Below, one piece after another: positions 8,410 through 16,423 of a stretch of 64,000 nt of DNA. Every line of letters begins with the position of its first letter. Positions within the stretch are counted from its first letter, which is position 1. Source of the stretch: Pimelobacter simplex. Lineage in GTDB: Bacteria > Actinomycetota > Actinomycetes > Propionibacteriales > Nocardioidaceae. The position numbers and the translations under genes are program-made. The notes beneath the pieces are model-generated. The model searched no databases. It was not told the DNA's origin and was given only the letters and a program-made list of their open reading frames with translations. The stretch lies in the NCBI GenBank assembly GCA_016803235.1, contig JADCLI010000028.1, positions 1 to 64,000 on the forward strand, written 5' to 3'.

Positions 8410-9131
8410 GACGCGCCGTCGGACGGCGTGGCCGACGCCTGATCGGCGGCCTTGTCCTTCTTCCTGGCCTTCTTGCCCTTCTTGCCGGGCTCCTGGACCG
8501 GGCTCAGCTCGCCGCTCCACGTGATCGCGTCGAGGCCGCCGTAGGGCGGGAACGAGACCTGCTCGAGCGCGTGGGTCGGGGCGATGAAGTAGACCTGGCA
8601 CAGCTCGGCGGTGGCGTCGGCGGCGAAGGGCGTCGGCAGCGGGTCGCCGGAGCAGACCGGCAGCTGGTCGGCCTTGTAGTAGGTGGGCGCCTCGAGCGTG
8701 GTGCCGTCGTCGCCCCACAGGACGTTGTCGAGCCGCATCCCGCCGAGGTCGGTGTCACCGACATTGGTGACCTTCACCCGGACGAAGTACGGCGTGCGCG
8801 CGGCCGTGGCCGCGTCGACGTTCCACCCAGGGAAGGACTCCTGGAAGGAGGTGCGCTCGATCCGCTCGACGCTCACCGCGAGCACCCCGACCTCGTCCTG
8901 GCGTCGCTGGAAGGCGACGACGCCCGCCTCGCCGAGGCCGAGCGCCGTGCCGGGCTCGGTGAGGGTGACGTCGCCGGGCACCGGCAGGTAGTCGGCGGGA
9001 GCGGTGGTCGTGGCGGTCGAGGTCGGCTTCGCCTTCTTCGCGTCCGTGTCGTCGTCCGATCCGCAGCCCGAGAGGCCGGCGGCCGCCACGAGGGCGGCCA
9101 CCGGCACGGCGACGGACCGGACGGTCAGCAT
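8406..9131 (-). CDS. Lipoprotein of unknown function between glyS and dusB
   Basis: 241 residues. The ATG at 9131 gives a typical type II signal peptide ([24 protein letters not shown]) with lipobox LSGC, so the mature protein is a lipid-anchored extracellular one. After a Thr/Ala-rich linker, residues about 60-215 form a beta-rich domain with the pattern [27 protein letters not shown], which resembles the Ig-like DUF4352/TRF2-like lipoprotein domains. The tail is Lys-rich ([14 protein letters not shown]). The start overlaps the glyS stop (ATGCTGA) and its stop overlaps the dusB start, so all three genes are translationally linked. No specific function can be assigned. Confidence 0.82.
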   Translation of the reverse strand: MLTVRSVAVPVAALVAAAGLSGCGSDDDTDAKKAKPTSTATTTAPADYLPVPGDVTLTEPGTALGLGEAGVVAFQRRQDEVGVLAVSVERIERTSFQESFPGWNVDAATAARTPYFVRVKVTNVGDTDLGGMRLDNVLWGDDGTTLEAPTYYKADQLPVCSGDPLPTPFAADATAELCQVYFIAPTHALEQVSFPPYGGLDAITWSGELSPVQEPGKKGKKARKKDKAADQASATPSDGAS

Positions 9132-10522
9132 CCGACGAGCCGCTCGGCGAAGTAGGACGTCAGCTTGGACAGGGAGACCCGCTCCTGGGACATGGTGTCC
9201 CGGTCGCGGACGGTGACCGCCTGGTCCTCGAGGGTGTCGAAGTCGACGGTGACGCAGTACGGCGTACCGATCTCGTCCTGGCGGCGGTAGCGCTTGCCGA
9301 TCGCGCCGGCGTCGTCGAAGTCGACGTTCCACAGCGCGCGCAGCTCGGTGGCGACGGCCTTGGCCTTCGGGGTGAGGTCCTCGTTGCGGCTCAGCGGCAG
9401 CACCGCGGCCTTCACCGGGGCCAGCCGCGGGTCGAGGCGCAGCACGGTCCGCTTGTCGACGCCACCCTTGGTGTTGGGCGCCTCGTCCTCGGCGTACGCG
9501 TCGACGAGGAAGGTCATCAGGCTGCGCGAGAGGCCCGCCGCCGGCTCGATCACGTAGGGGACGTAGCGGGTGTTGGAGGCCTGGTCGAAGTACGACAGGT
9601 CCTTGCCCGACGCCTCGGCGTGGGTCGACAGGTCGAAGTCGGTGCGATTGGCGATGCCCTCGAGCTCACCCCACTCGGAGCCGGCGAACCGGAAGCGGTA
9701 CTCGATGTCGACGGTCCGCTTGGAGTAGTGGGAGAGCTTCTCCTTGGCGTGCTCGTAGTGGCGCAGGTTGTCGGGGTTGATGCCGAGGTCGGTGTACCAC
9801 TTCGTGCGGGTGTCGATCCAGTACTGGTGCCACTCCTCGTCCTCACCCGGCTTGACGAAGAACTCCATCTCCATCTGCTCGAACTCGCGGGTGCGGAAGA
9901 TGAAGTTGCCCGGCGTGATCTCGTTGCGGAAGCTCTTGCCGATCTGCGCGATGCCGAACGGGGGCTTCATCCGCTGCGAGGTCACCACGTTGGCGAAGTT
10001 GAGGAAGATGCCCTGCGCGGTCTCGGGGCGCAGGTAGTGCAGGCCCGACTCGTCCTCGATGACGCCGAGGTAGGTCTTGAGCAGGCCGGAGAACTGGCGC
10101 GGCTCGGTCCAGGCGCCGCGGCTGCCGCAGTTGGGACAGGCGATGTCGGACATCGGGACCGAGTCGGGGTCGTCGACGCCCTTCTTCTCGGCGTACGCCT
10201 CCTGCAGGTGGTCGGCCCGGAAGCGCTTGTGGCACGACTGGCACTCGGTCAGCGGGTCGGTGAAGGTCGCGACGTGGCCGGACGCCTCCCAGGTCTGCCG
10301 CGGCAGGATCACGCTGGAGTCGAGGCCGACGACGTCGTCGCGGCTCTGCACCATCGAGCGCCACCACTGACGCTTGATGTTCTCCTTGAGCTCCACGCCG
10401 AGCGGGCCGTAGTCCCAGGCCGAGCGGGTGCCTCCGTAGATCTCGCCGCAGGGGTAGACGAAGCCTCGACGCTTCGCGAGGGAGACGACCTGGTCGACGG
10501 TGGACGGGGGCGGCTTGGCCAC
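9125..10522 (-). CDS. glyS: Glycyl-tRNA synthetase (single-chain alpha2 type)
   Basis: 465 residues. A class II aminoacyl-tRNA synthetase that charges tRNA-Gly. The GTG at 10522 is chosen because AAGGAA precedes it and the protein then begins [29 protein letters not shown], the family N-terminus. Zinc-binding Cys pairs ([16 protein letters not shown]) are seen. The class II motif 2 region is [21 protein letters not shown], and motif 3 lies in [16 protein letters not shown]. The C-terminal anticodon-binding domain ends ERLVGC. The leader contains a GC hairpin but no T-box features. Confidence 0.97.
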   Translation of the reverse strand: MAKPPPSTVDQVVSLAKRRGFVYPCGEIYGGTRSAWDYGPLGVELKENIKRQWWRSMVQSRDDVVGLDSSVILPRQTWEASGHVATFTDPLTECQSCHKRFRADHLQEAYAEKKGVDDPDSVPMSDIACPNCGSRGAWTEPRQFSGLLKTYLGVIEDESGLHYLRPETAQGIFLNFANVVTSQRMKPPFGIAQIGKSFRNEITPGNFIFRTREFEQMEMEFFVKPGEDEEWHQYWIDTRTKWYTDLGINPDNLRHYEHAKEKLSHYSKRTVDIEYRFRFAGSEWGELEGIANRTDFDLSTHAEASGKDLSYFDQASNTRYVPYVIEPAAGLSRSLMTFLVDAYAEDEAPNTKGGVDKRTVLRLDPRLAPVKAAVLPLSRNEDLTPKAKAVATELRALWNVDFDDAGAIGKRYRRQDEIGTPYCVTVDFDTLEDQAVTVRDRDTMSQERVSLSKLTSYFAERLVGC

Positions 10523-10605
10523 AGTGGATTCCTTGAGTGGGACGAGCCCGGCTGGCTGTCGGGCGGGTGTGTGAGGGCGTCGCGCGGAGACGCGCGAGCA
10601 AGTGC

Positions 10606-10920
10606 CTAGGTTACGCGAGGCTCCACCACGTTGAGCACTCCGCCGGGCTCCACGAGCTCGTAGGCGCCGGGCTCGTCGACCGCCCGGCTGAGCACGGGGA
10701 CGCCGTGCAGCTTGAGGTCGTACGTCGACAGGGCGCGCCGGTACGCACCGACGTTGGCCCAGCGCGTGGTCAGCGTCCACAGGTCGGGGTCGTCGACGTT
10801 GCGGCCGACCCAGCCGTCGACGTACCCGGCCTGGGCGGCGAGGAGCCCGTGCACGAGCTCGAGGTCGGCGCGCAAGGAGGCGGCGTCCTGGCCTGCGCGG
10901 AAGCGGTTCACGACGAGCAC
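10606..10920 (-). CDS. Antibiotic biosynthesis monooxygenase (ABM)-domain protein
   Basis: 104 residues with a GTG start. The small ferredoxin-like ABM fold is indicated by [62 protein letters not shown], matching the family's usual length and the 'gap..v.gr...dp..w.l.t.W.s...y..al' pattern. Members act as cofactor-free monooxygenases or heme-degrading-like proteins, but many have no known substrate. It is divergent from znuA across 72 nt, so the Zur box there could influence it as well. Confidence 0.8.
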   Translation of the reverse strand: MLVVNRFRAGQDAASLRADLELVHGLLAAQAGYVDGWVGRNVDDPDLWTLTTRWANVGAYRRALSTYDLKLHGVPVLSRAVDEPGAYELVEPGGVLNVVEPRVT

Positions 10921-10955
10921 GGCCGCACTCTACGCAGGGGGCAGGCGTCGCCGGT

Positions 10956-10985
10956 TTGACCAGACGAACGCGTCTAGTTGAGAAT
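10956..10985 (+). promoter_or_regulatory. Predicted znuACB promoter
   Basis: TTGACC (10956-10961) serves as the -35, an 18-bp spacer follows, and GAGAAT (10980-10985) serves as the -10. The predicted transcription start falls about 7 nt downstream, on or next to the ATG at 10993, so the mRNA would be leaderless. The -10 lies inside the Zur palindrome. Confidence 0.5.
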
Positions 10986-10993
10986 GATTCTCA
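10979..10993. promoter_or_regulatory. Zur (zinc uptake regulator) box
   Basis: A perfect 7-1-7 inverted repeat, TGAGAATGATTCTCA, a close match to the actinobacterial Zur operator of the TGAAAATGATTTTCA type. It directly precedes and overlaps the first base of the znuA ATG, covering the predicted -10 element. Zinc-loaded Zur would block the operon. No fur/zur gene is in the window. Confidence 0.88.
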
Positions 10994-11955
10994 TGCGCTT
11001 GCCCTCTGGTCTCATCGCCCTCTCCTCGCTCGCCCTGCTCGTCTCGGGCTGCTCCGCGTTCAGCGACGACCCGGAGGCGGACGGCACGGTGCGGGTGGCG
11101 GCCGCGTTCTACCCGCTCGCGTACGTCGCCGAGCGGATCACCGAGGGCACCGGCGCGCGCGTGGACCTGCTCACCCAGCCCGGCACCGAGCCGCACGACC
11201 TCGAGCTGACCATCAAGGAGACCGCCGACCTCTCCGACGCCGACCTTGTCGTCTACGAGTCGGACTTCCAGCCTGCCGTCGACGACGCCGTCGAGCAGAA
11301 CGCGACCGGCGCGACGCTGGACGCCGCCGAGGTCGTCGACCCGATCCCGTTCGAGGAGTCGGCCGAGGAGCACGAGGAGCACGCCGAGGAGGAGGGTGAG
11401 CACGCCGAGGAGGAGGGCGGGCACGACCACGACCACGGCGACCTCGACCCGCACTTCTGGCAGGACCCGCTGCGCGTCGCCGACCTCGCCGACGCGGTCG
11501 CGGACGAGCTCGCGGACGTCGACGCGGACCACGCCGACGCCTACCGCGCCAACGCGGAGCGGCTGCGCGCCGACCTGACCGCCCTCGACGAGGACTACAC
11601 CGCTGGTCTCGCCGACTGCGAGCGTGACACCATCGTGGTGTCCCACGACGCGTTCGGCTACCTGGAGAAGTACGGCCTCCACATCGCCTCGATCGTGGGA
11701 CTCTCCCCCGACGCCGAGCCGACCGGCGCGGTCCTCGGGGAGCTGAAGGAACTGATCGCGACGGAAGGCATCACCACGGTGTTCAGCGAGCCGCTCAAGC
11801 CGGCGCTCGGTGAGAGCTTCGCCGACGACCTCGGCCTGACCAACGGCGTCCTCGACCCGATCGAGGGCCTCACCGACGCGACCGCCGACGAGGACTACCT
11901 CTCGCTCATGGAGGCCAACCTGCAGGCCCTCGCCACCGCCAACGGCTGCCGATGA
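10993..11955 (+). CDS. znuA: Zinc ABC transporter substrate-binding lipoprotein
   Basis: 320 residues from the ATG at 10993; an in-frame ATG at 10984 lies inside the operator and is less likely. The signal peptide ends with lipobox VSGC. The cluster A-I substrate-binding fold is clear: VAAAFYPLAYVAERI, TEPHDLELT (metal-ligand His), a long acidic His-rich loop at about 120-150 (HEEHAEEEGEHAEEEGGHDHDHG), DPHFWQDP, then VVSHDAFGYLEKYGL with a further ligand His. It captures Zn2+ outside the membrane for ZnuCB. The Zur box and the His loop both point to zinc rather than manganese. Its stop overlaps the znuC start (ATGA). Confidence 0.95.
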   Translation: MRLPSGLIALSSLALLVSGCSAFSDDPEADGTVRVAAAFYPLAYVAERITEGTGARVDLLTQPGTEPHDLELTIKETADLSDADLVVYESDFQPAVDDAVEQNATGATLDAAEVVDPIPFEESAEEHEEHAEEEGEHAEEEGGHDHDHGDLDPHFWQDPLRVADLADAVADELADVDADHADAYRANAERLRADLTALDEDYTAGLADCERDTIVVSHDAFGYLEKYGLHIASIVGLSPDAEPTGAVLGELKELIATEGITTVFSEPLKPALGESFADDLGLTNGVLDPIEGLTDATADEDYLSLMEANLQALATANGCR

Positions 11956-12755
11956 CCGAGTCCGCCGCGGTCGAGGTCCGCCGGGCGAGCGTCGCCCTCG
12001 GCGGACGTCCGGTGCTGCGCGGCGTCGACCTGGCCGTCGTACCGGGTGACTTCGTGGCGCTGATGGGCGCCAACGGCTCCGGCAAGTCCACGCTGGTGCG
12101 GGCGATGGTCGGGCTGCGACCGCTCGTCGGCGGCGAGGTGCGGCTGTTCGGCACCCCCCTCGACGAGTACGACGCGTGGAGCCGGATCGGCTACGTCCCC
12201 CAGCGCGCCACCGCCGGCTCGGGCATCCCCGCCTCCGTCTGGGAGGTCGTCGCCGCCGGGCGGCTCACCCGCCGCAAGCTGCTGCGCCCGCTGTCGAAGG
12301 CGGACCGCGCCGTGATCGACGACGCCCTCGAGGTGGTCGGGCTCGCCGACCGCCGCCGCGACGCCGTCACCAACCTGTCCGGCGGACAGCAGCAGCGGGT
12401 CCTCATCGCCCGCGCGCTGGCCGGGGAGCCGGAGCTGTTCTTCCTCGACGAGCCCACCGCCGGCGTCGACCTGCCCAACCAGCAGGTCCTCGCCGACACC
12501 CTCGGCCGGCTCAAGGAGCGCGGCGCGACCATCGTGCTCGTCGCCCACGAGCTCGGCCCGCTGGCGCCGCTCGTCGACCGCGCCGTGGTCCTGCGCGACG
12601 GCCGGGTGGCGTACGACGGCCCCGCGCTGCGCGACCACGAGGTGCACCAGCCCTGGTTCGCCGAGCCGCACACGCACCACCACCATCACGACCACGTCCC
12701 CCACCCCTCGACGCCCCTCGGGACCGAGCCCCACCTGCCGGGAGACCGCCCGTGA
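11952..12755 (+). CDS. znuC: Zinc ABC transporter ATP-binding protein
   Basis: 267 residues. An ABC ATPase with Walker A GANGSGKST (around residue 38), Q-loop YVPQRA, signature LSGGQQQR, Walker B LFFLDEPTAGVD and switch His in VAHEL. It powers zinc import through ZnuB. The C-terminus is unusual: after the ABC domain it ends with a His cluster (THHHHHDH and nearby His), which could bind zinc on the cytoplasmic side. It is coupled to both neighbours by ATGA/GTGA overlaps. Confidence 0.95.
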   Translation: MTESAAVEVRRASVALGGRPVLRGVDLAVVPGDFVALMGANGSGKSTLVRAMVGLRPLVGGEVRLFGTPLDEYDAWSRIGYVPQRATAGSGIPASVWEVVAAGRLTRRKLLRPLSKADRAVIDDALEVVGLADRRRDAVTNLSGGQQQRVLIARALAGEPELFFLDEPTAGVDLPNQQVLADTLGRLKERGATIVLVAHELGPLAPLVDRAVVLRDGRVAYDGPALRDHEVHQPWFAEPHTHHHHHDHVPHPSTPLGTEPHLPGDRP

Positions 12756-13759
12756 CCGCCCTCCAGCTCTTCAACGAGCCGTTCATGCAGCGCGCGCTGA
12801 TCGCCGCGCTGCTCACCGGCCTCGCCGCGCCGGCGATCGGCACCTTCCTCGTCCAGCGCCGGCTCGCGCTGATGGGCGACGGGATCGGGCACGTCGCCGT
12901 CACCGGTGTCGCGCTCGGCCTGGCGACCGGGGCGTCCCCGCTGTGGACGGCGGTCCTGGTCGCCGTGCTCGGCGCGGTCTTGATCGAGGTGATCCGCGAG
13001 CGCGGCCAGACCAACGGCGACGTCGCCCTGGCCCTGCTGTTCTACGGCGGCCTGGCCGGCGGCATCTTCATCAGCGGGCTGGGCGGCCAGAGCGCGGCCG
13101 CGTTGAACCGCTATCTCTTCGGCTCGCTGACCACCATCTCCTCGGCCGACGTGCTGGTCACGATGGTGCTCGCGATCGCCGTCGTCGGCCTGTGCGTCGG
13201 CCTCGCGCCCCAGCTCTTCGCCGTCGCCCAGGACCAGGAGTTCGCCCGGGTGGCAGGACTGCGGGTGCGCGTCTACAACGTGCTCGTCGCCGTGCTCGCC
13301 GCCGTGTCCGTCACGGTCGCCATGCGCACCGTCGGCCTGCTGCTCGTCTCCGCCCTGATGGTCGTCCCCGTCGCCACCGCCCAGCAGCTGACCCGGTCGT
13401 TCCGCAGCACCATCGGCGCGGCCATGGTGCTCGGCACGCTCGCCTCGGTGGGCGGCCTCGTCGCGGCGACCTTCGCGTCGTACGAGGTCACGGTCGCGCC
13501 GGGCCCGACCATCGTGCTGCTCGCCCTCGCCTGCTACGCCGTCGCCTGGCCGATCGGCATCTGGCAGCGCCACCGGGCCCGGCTGCGCGAGCCGTTCGCG
13601 CCCGGCGAGGCCGTTGTCTCCCACGAGGCGTGTGGCGAGCACCCGCACGCCCACGGCCCCGGCTGCGGCCATCTCGCCGTCCCCCACGACGACCACGTCG
13701 ACTACGTGCACGACGGGCACCGCCACGCCGTCCACGGCGCACACTACGACGAGCACTAG
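12752..13759 (+). CDS. znuB: Zinc ABC transporter permease with His-rich C-terminal tail
   Basis: 335 residues; the GTG start overlaps the znuC stop. An ABC-3 family integral membrane permease with about 8-9 hydrophobic helices (for example FMQRALIAALLTGLAAPAIGTFLVQRRLALMGDGIGHVA). The family motif for interaction with the ATPase is within the second cytoplasmic loop region. The final ~45 residues are cytoplasmic-tail-like and contain about 14 His (ACGEHPHAHGPGCGH, DDHVDYVHDGHRHAVHGAHYDEH), much more than usual for the family. With ZnuA and ZnuC, all three subunits therefore carry His-rich extensions. A long hairpin follows the stop. Confidence 0.94.
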   Translation: MTALQLFNEPFMQRALIAALLTGLAAPAIGTFLVQRRLALMGDGIGHVAVTGVALGLATGASPLWTAVLVAVLGAVLIEVIRERGQTNGDVALALLFYGGLAGGIFISGLGGQSAAALNRYLFGSLTTISSADVLVTMVLAIAVVGLCVGLAPQLFAVAQDQEFARVAGLRVRVYNVLVAVLAAVSVTVAMRTVGLLLVSALMVVPVATAQQLTRSFRSTIGAAMVLGTLASVGGLVAATFASYEVTVAPGPTIVLLALACYAVAWPIGIWQRHRARLREPFAPGEAVVSHEACGEHPHAHGPGCGHLAVPHDDHVDYVHDGHRHAVHGAHYDEH

Positions 13760-13777
13760 CCCCACCGGGGTCCTCAA

Positions 13778-13845
13778 GTCGTTCGATCGAACGGTTCGAG
13801 GGAGTTTTCGGGCCAGAACTCCCCCGGACCGTTCGATCGAACGAT
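13778..13845. repeat. Long near-perfect inverted repeat (about 30-bp arms) between znuB and uppS
   Basis: Arms 13780-13806 and 13817-13843 pair over 27 positions with one G-U wobble and one mismatch. Pairing continues outward to 13778/13845 and inward to a 6-nt CGGGCC loop. Each arm itself contains the 12-bp palindrome GTTCGATCGAAC (13781-13792 and 13831-13842), so alternative cruciforms are possible, including a 32-bp dyad at 13821-13852. It lies between convergent genes and probably works as a two-way terminator, but it is far longer than needed. Confidence 0.85.
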
Positions 13846-13869
13846 CCGGGGGACGCTGCCACGAACCCG

Positions 13870-14700
13870 TCAGACGACCGGGTTCGGCTCCGCGCCGCCG
13901 TAGCGCCGGTCCCGGCGGGCGTACTCGTCGATGGCCGCCCACAGGTGGCGCCGGTCGACGTCGGGCCAGAGCACGTCGGAGAACACGAGCTCGGCGTACG
14001 CCGCCTGGTAGAGCATGAAGTTCGAGAGCCGCTGCTCGCCGGACGTGCGCCAGATCAGGTCGGCGTCGGGGAGCTCGGGGACGTAGAGGTAGCGGCCGAG
14101 GGTGCGCTCGTCGACCTTGTCGGGGTTGACCCGTCCGGCGGCGACGTCGCGGGCCAGCGCCTTGGCCGCGTCGCCGAGCTCGGAGCGGCCGCCGTAGTTG
14201 ACGCACATGGTGAGCGTCAGCACGTCGTTGTGCCTGGTCAGCTCCTCGGCGACCTGGAGCTCGGTGATGACCGACTTCCACAGCCGCGGCGCGCGGCCGG
14301 CCCAGCGGACCCGGACACCGAGCTCGTGCATCTCGTCGCGGCGGCGCCGGATCACGTCGCGGTTGAAGCCCATGAGGAACTTGACCTCCTCGGGGCTGCG
14401 CGACCAGTTCTCGGTGGAGAAGGCGTACGCCGAGATCGCCTTGACGCCGATCTCGATCGCGCCCTCGACCACGTCGAACAGGCTGGACTCCCCCTCCTCG
14501 TGGCCCTTCGTGCGCGGCAGCCCGCGCTCCTTGGCCCAGCGGCCGTTGCCGTCCATCACGACCGCCACGTGGTGCGGGACCAGCTCGGCCGGGACGGCCG
14601 GCGGCCGGGCGCCGGACGGGTGCGGCGTGGGCGGGCGGACCGGTCCGCGGGTGGCGGCAGCAGCCGCGGCGGCGCGGGTACGACGGGTGGAGCGGGTCAC
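13870..14700 (-). CDS. uppS: Isoprenyl transferase (undecaprenyl/decaprenyl diphosphate synthase)
   Basis: 276 residues. A cis-prenyltransferase that makes the polyprenyl carrier for peptidoglycan and other cell-wall polymers. Signature VVMDGNGRWAKERGLPRTKGHEEG (about residues 46-69) holds the catalytic Asp and the diphosphate-binding Arg/His. AISAYAFSTENWSRSPEEV and DLIWRTSGEQRLSNFMLYQAAYAEL complete the family motifs. A basic Ala/Thr/Arg-rich N-terminal extension of about 35 residues precedes the core, common in actinobacterial homologues. It is downstream of recO on the same strand. Confidence 0.96.
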   Translation of the reverse strand: MTRSTRRTRAAAAAAATRGPVRPPTPHPSGARPPAVPAELVPHHVAVVMDGNGRWAKERGLPRTKGHEEGESSLFDVVEGAIEIGVKAISAYAFSTENWSRSPEEVKFLMGFNRDVIRRRRDEMHELGVRVRWAGRAPRLWKSVITELQVAEELTRHNDVLTLTMCVNYGGRSELGDAAKALARDVAAGRVNPDKVDERTLGRYLYVPELPDADLIWRTSGEQRLSNFMLYQAAYAELVFSDVLWPDVDRRHLWAAIDEYARRDRRYGGAEPNPVV

Positions 14701-14745
14701 GGGGAGCAGTCTGTCAGGCGGAGCGCGGCGGTCCCACCAGCACCA

Positions 14746-14765
14746 CGCGTCTCCGCGGGGACGCG
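14746..14765 (-). terminator. GC-rich hairpin between recO and uppS
   Basis: A palindromic 20-nt element with CGCGTC/GACGCG arms around CCGCGG in the 78-nt gap after the recO stop. It may attenuate or process the transcript before uppS. Confidence 0.4.
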
Positions 14766-14778
14766 ATCCATGCGCCCG

Positions 14779-15531
14779 TCAGCGCTCGACGTACGCCAAC
14801 GACCGCAGACCCCGCTCCAGCTGCCACTGCACGAACGCGGCGACCAGGCCGCTGGCCTCGCGGACGTGACGCGGGTCCGCGGCCTCGATGACCGACCAGT
14901 CGCCGGAGAGCAGGCCGCCGAGCAGGGTGAGCGTCTCGGGGGCGGGCGTCGCCGAGCCCGGGATCCGGCAGGTCGAGCAGAGCACGCCGCCCATCGACGG
15001 ATTGAACCAGCGGTGGTGGCCGAGCTCGCCGGTCGCGGTCACGGGTGGACGGCCGCAGTGGGCGCAGTCGACGAAGGCCGGGGCGTAGCCGGCGATGGCG
15101 AGCGCGCGCAGCAGGTAGGAGTCGAGCACGTGGCACTGGTTGCGGGTGCCCGCCGCCATCGCGTTGAGCCCGCCGAGCAGCAGCGCGAACTGCTGCCGCG
15201 CCGGCTCGCGCTCCTCGACGACGAGCCGCTCGGCGGTCTCGAGCATCGCCGTGCCGGCGGTGTAGCGGTCGTAGTCGGCGCCCAGTGGTGCGGCGTACGC
15301 GGCCCGGGTCTCGGCCTGGGTGATCGTGTCGAGGTTGCGGCCCTCGGCGAGCTGCAGGTCGACGTGGGTGAACGGCTCGAGGCGCGAGCCCCACCGCGAC
15401 GTCGTACGGCGCACGCCCTTGGCGACCGCACGGACCACGCCGTGCTCGCGGGTCAGCAGCGTGACGATGCGGTCCGCCTCACCCAGCTTGCGGGTGCGCA
15501 GGACGATCGCCTCGTCGCGGTAGAGCGGCAC
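14779..15531 (-). CDS. recO: DNA repair protein RecO
   Basis: 250 residues. A recombination mediator that works with RecR to load RecA on gaps. The N-terminal OB-fold starts LYRDEAIVLRTRKLGEADRIVTLLTREHGVVRAVAKGVRRTTSRWGSRLEPF, the classical RecO opening. Zinc-finger Cys pairs are CAHCG and CSTCR in the C-terminal half. The GTG at 15531 is the only start that gives this N-terminus. It begins 14 nt after the alpha/beta hydrolase stop, so it is probably in the leuA-hydrolase-recO-uppS transcription unit. Confidence 0.95.
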   Translation of the reverse strand: MPLYRDEAIVLRTRKLGEADRIVTLLTREHGVVRAVAKGVRRTTSRWGSRLEPFTHVDLQLAEGRNLDTITQAETRAAYAAPLGADYDRYTAGTAMLETAERLVVEEREPARQQFALLLGGLNAMAAGTRNQCHVLDSYLLRALAIAGYAPAFVDCAHCGRPPVTATGELGHHRWFNPSMGGVLCSTCRIPGSATPAPETLTLLGGLLSGDWSVIEAADPRHVREASGLVAAFVQWQLERGLRSLAYVER

Positions 15532-15545
15532 GCTCCCATTGTCGC

Positions 15546-16418
15546 TCAGGACGACCGGGTACGCCGCCCCCGCCGCGCCGGGCGCACGCACTCGAGCGCG
15601 AACCGGGTGACCACCAGGTCCAGCCGCTCGGGCCGACGCCGCCACTCGAGCGGCGCCTCGGCCCGCTCGAGGACCGCGCCGTCGATCTCGCCGGCAACCG
15701 TCTCGGCGTCGCCGACCGGGTGGAACGGGTCGGCGCTGCGGGCGAGGACCAGGGTCGGCACCGTCACCTCGGCACGCTCGGCCGAGGACGGCCCGAACCT
15801 GCCGAAGAGCACGCCGTGGACGACGGCAGCGACCGGGCCGGGCCGGGTGTCGAGGGTCTCGAGCACCAGCCGCACCCACGCGGGAGCGAGCCGGCGCGGG
15901 AGCGGGCGGGTGGCCAGCCGCAGCGCGGTCAGGGCGAAGGGCGCGAACCGGGCGGTGGTGAGGACCGGGGTCAGCACCGAGAGCTGGGCGCCGAGGGCGT
16001 TCTCGAGGACCGGGCCGTCGAGCAGCAGGCCCGCCACCCGCTCGGGGGCACGCACCGCGACCTCGAGGGCCACGTTGGCTCCGATCGAGCTGCCACCGAC
16101 GACCGCGCGGGCGGCGCCGACCTGGTCGAGCAGCGCGACGACCTGGTCGGCGAACGCGGGCACCGAGTAGGACAGCGGGTCGGCCGGCTTGTCGGAGCGT
16201 CCGTGGCCGAGCGGGTCGAGGGCGAGCACGTGCAGCCCGCTGGAGGCGAGCATCCGGGCGGTGCGGTCGTGCACCCGCCGCGGCACCAGCAGCGGCGGGA
16301 GCAGCACGACCCAGGCGTCGCCGGCGCCGTACTCGGTGAACTCGAGGCGGTCGCGGCCGCGCCGGCCCTCGACGAAGACCTGTCCGACCCGCTCGGAGGC
16401 CAGCGCGGCGCGACCCAT
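15546..16418 (-). CDS. Alpha/beta hydrolase
   Basis: 290 residues, beginning at the ATG at 16418, 5 nt after the leuA stop. An alpha/beta-hydrolase fold: VLLPPLLVPRRVHDRTARMLASSGLHVLALDPLGHGRSDKP, nucleophile elbow GGSSIGAN (Ser near residue 108), then LVLARSADPFHPVGDAE as the acid-residue strand. The expected catalytic His near the C-terminus is not obvious in the segment APLEWRRRPERLDL, so catalysis needs checking. No signal peptide is seen. The substrate is unknown. The tight spacing suggests co-expression with leuA and recO. Confidence 0.82.
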   Translation of the reverse strand: MGRAALASERVGQVFVEGRRGRDRLEFTEYGAGDAWVVLLPPLLVPRRVHDRTARMLASSGLHVLALDPLGHGRSDKPADPLSYSVPAFADQVVALLDQVGAARAVVGGSSIGANVALEVAVRAPERVAGLLLDGPVLENALGAQLSVLTPVLTTARFAPFALTALRLATRPLPRRLAPAWVRLVLETLDTRPGPVAAVVHGVLFGRFGPSSAERAEVTVPTLVLARSADPFHPVGDAETVAGEIDGAVLERAEAPLEWRRRPERLDLVVTRFALECVRPARRGRRTRSS

Positions 16419-16423
16419 GCCGG

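Noticed and set aside
10523..10605. T-box riboswitch in the glyS leader
   Set aside because: The leader is only about 80 nt to the next gene, shows just a GC hairpin, and has no T-box bulge sequence or specifier-loop arrangement.
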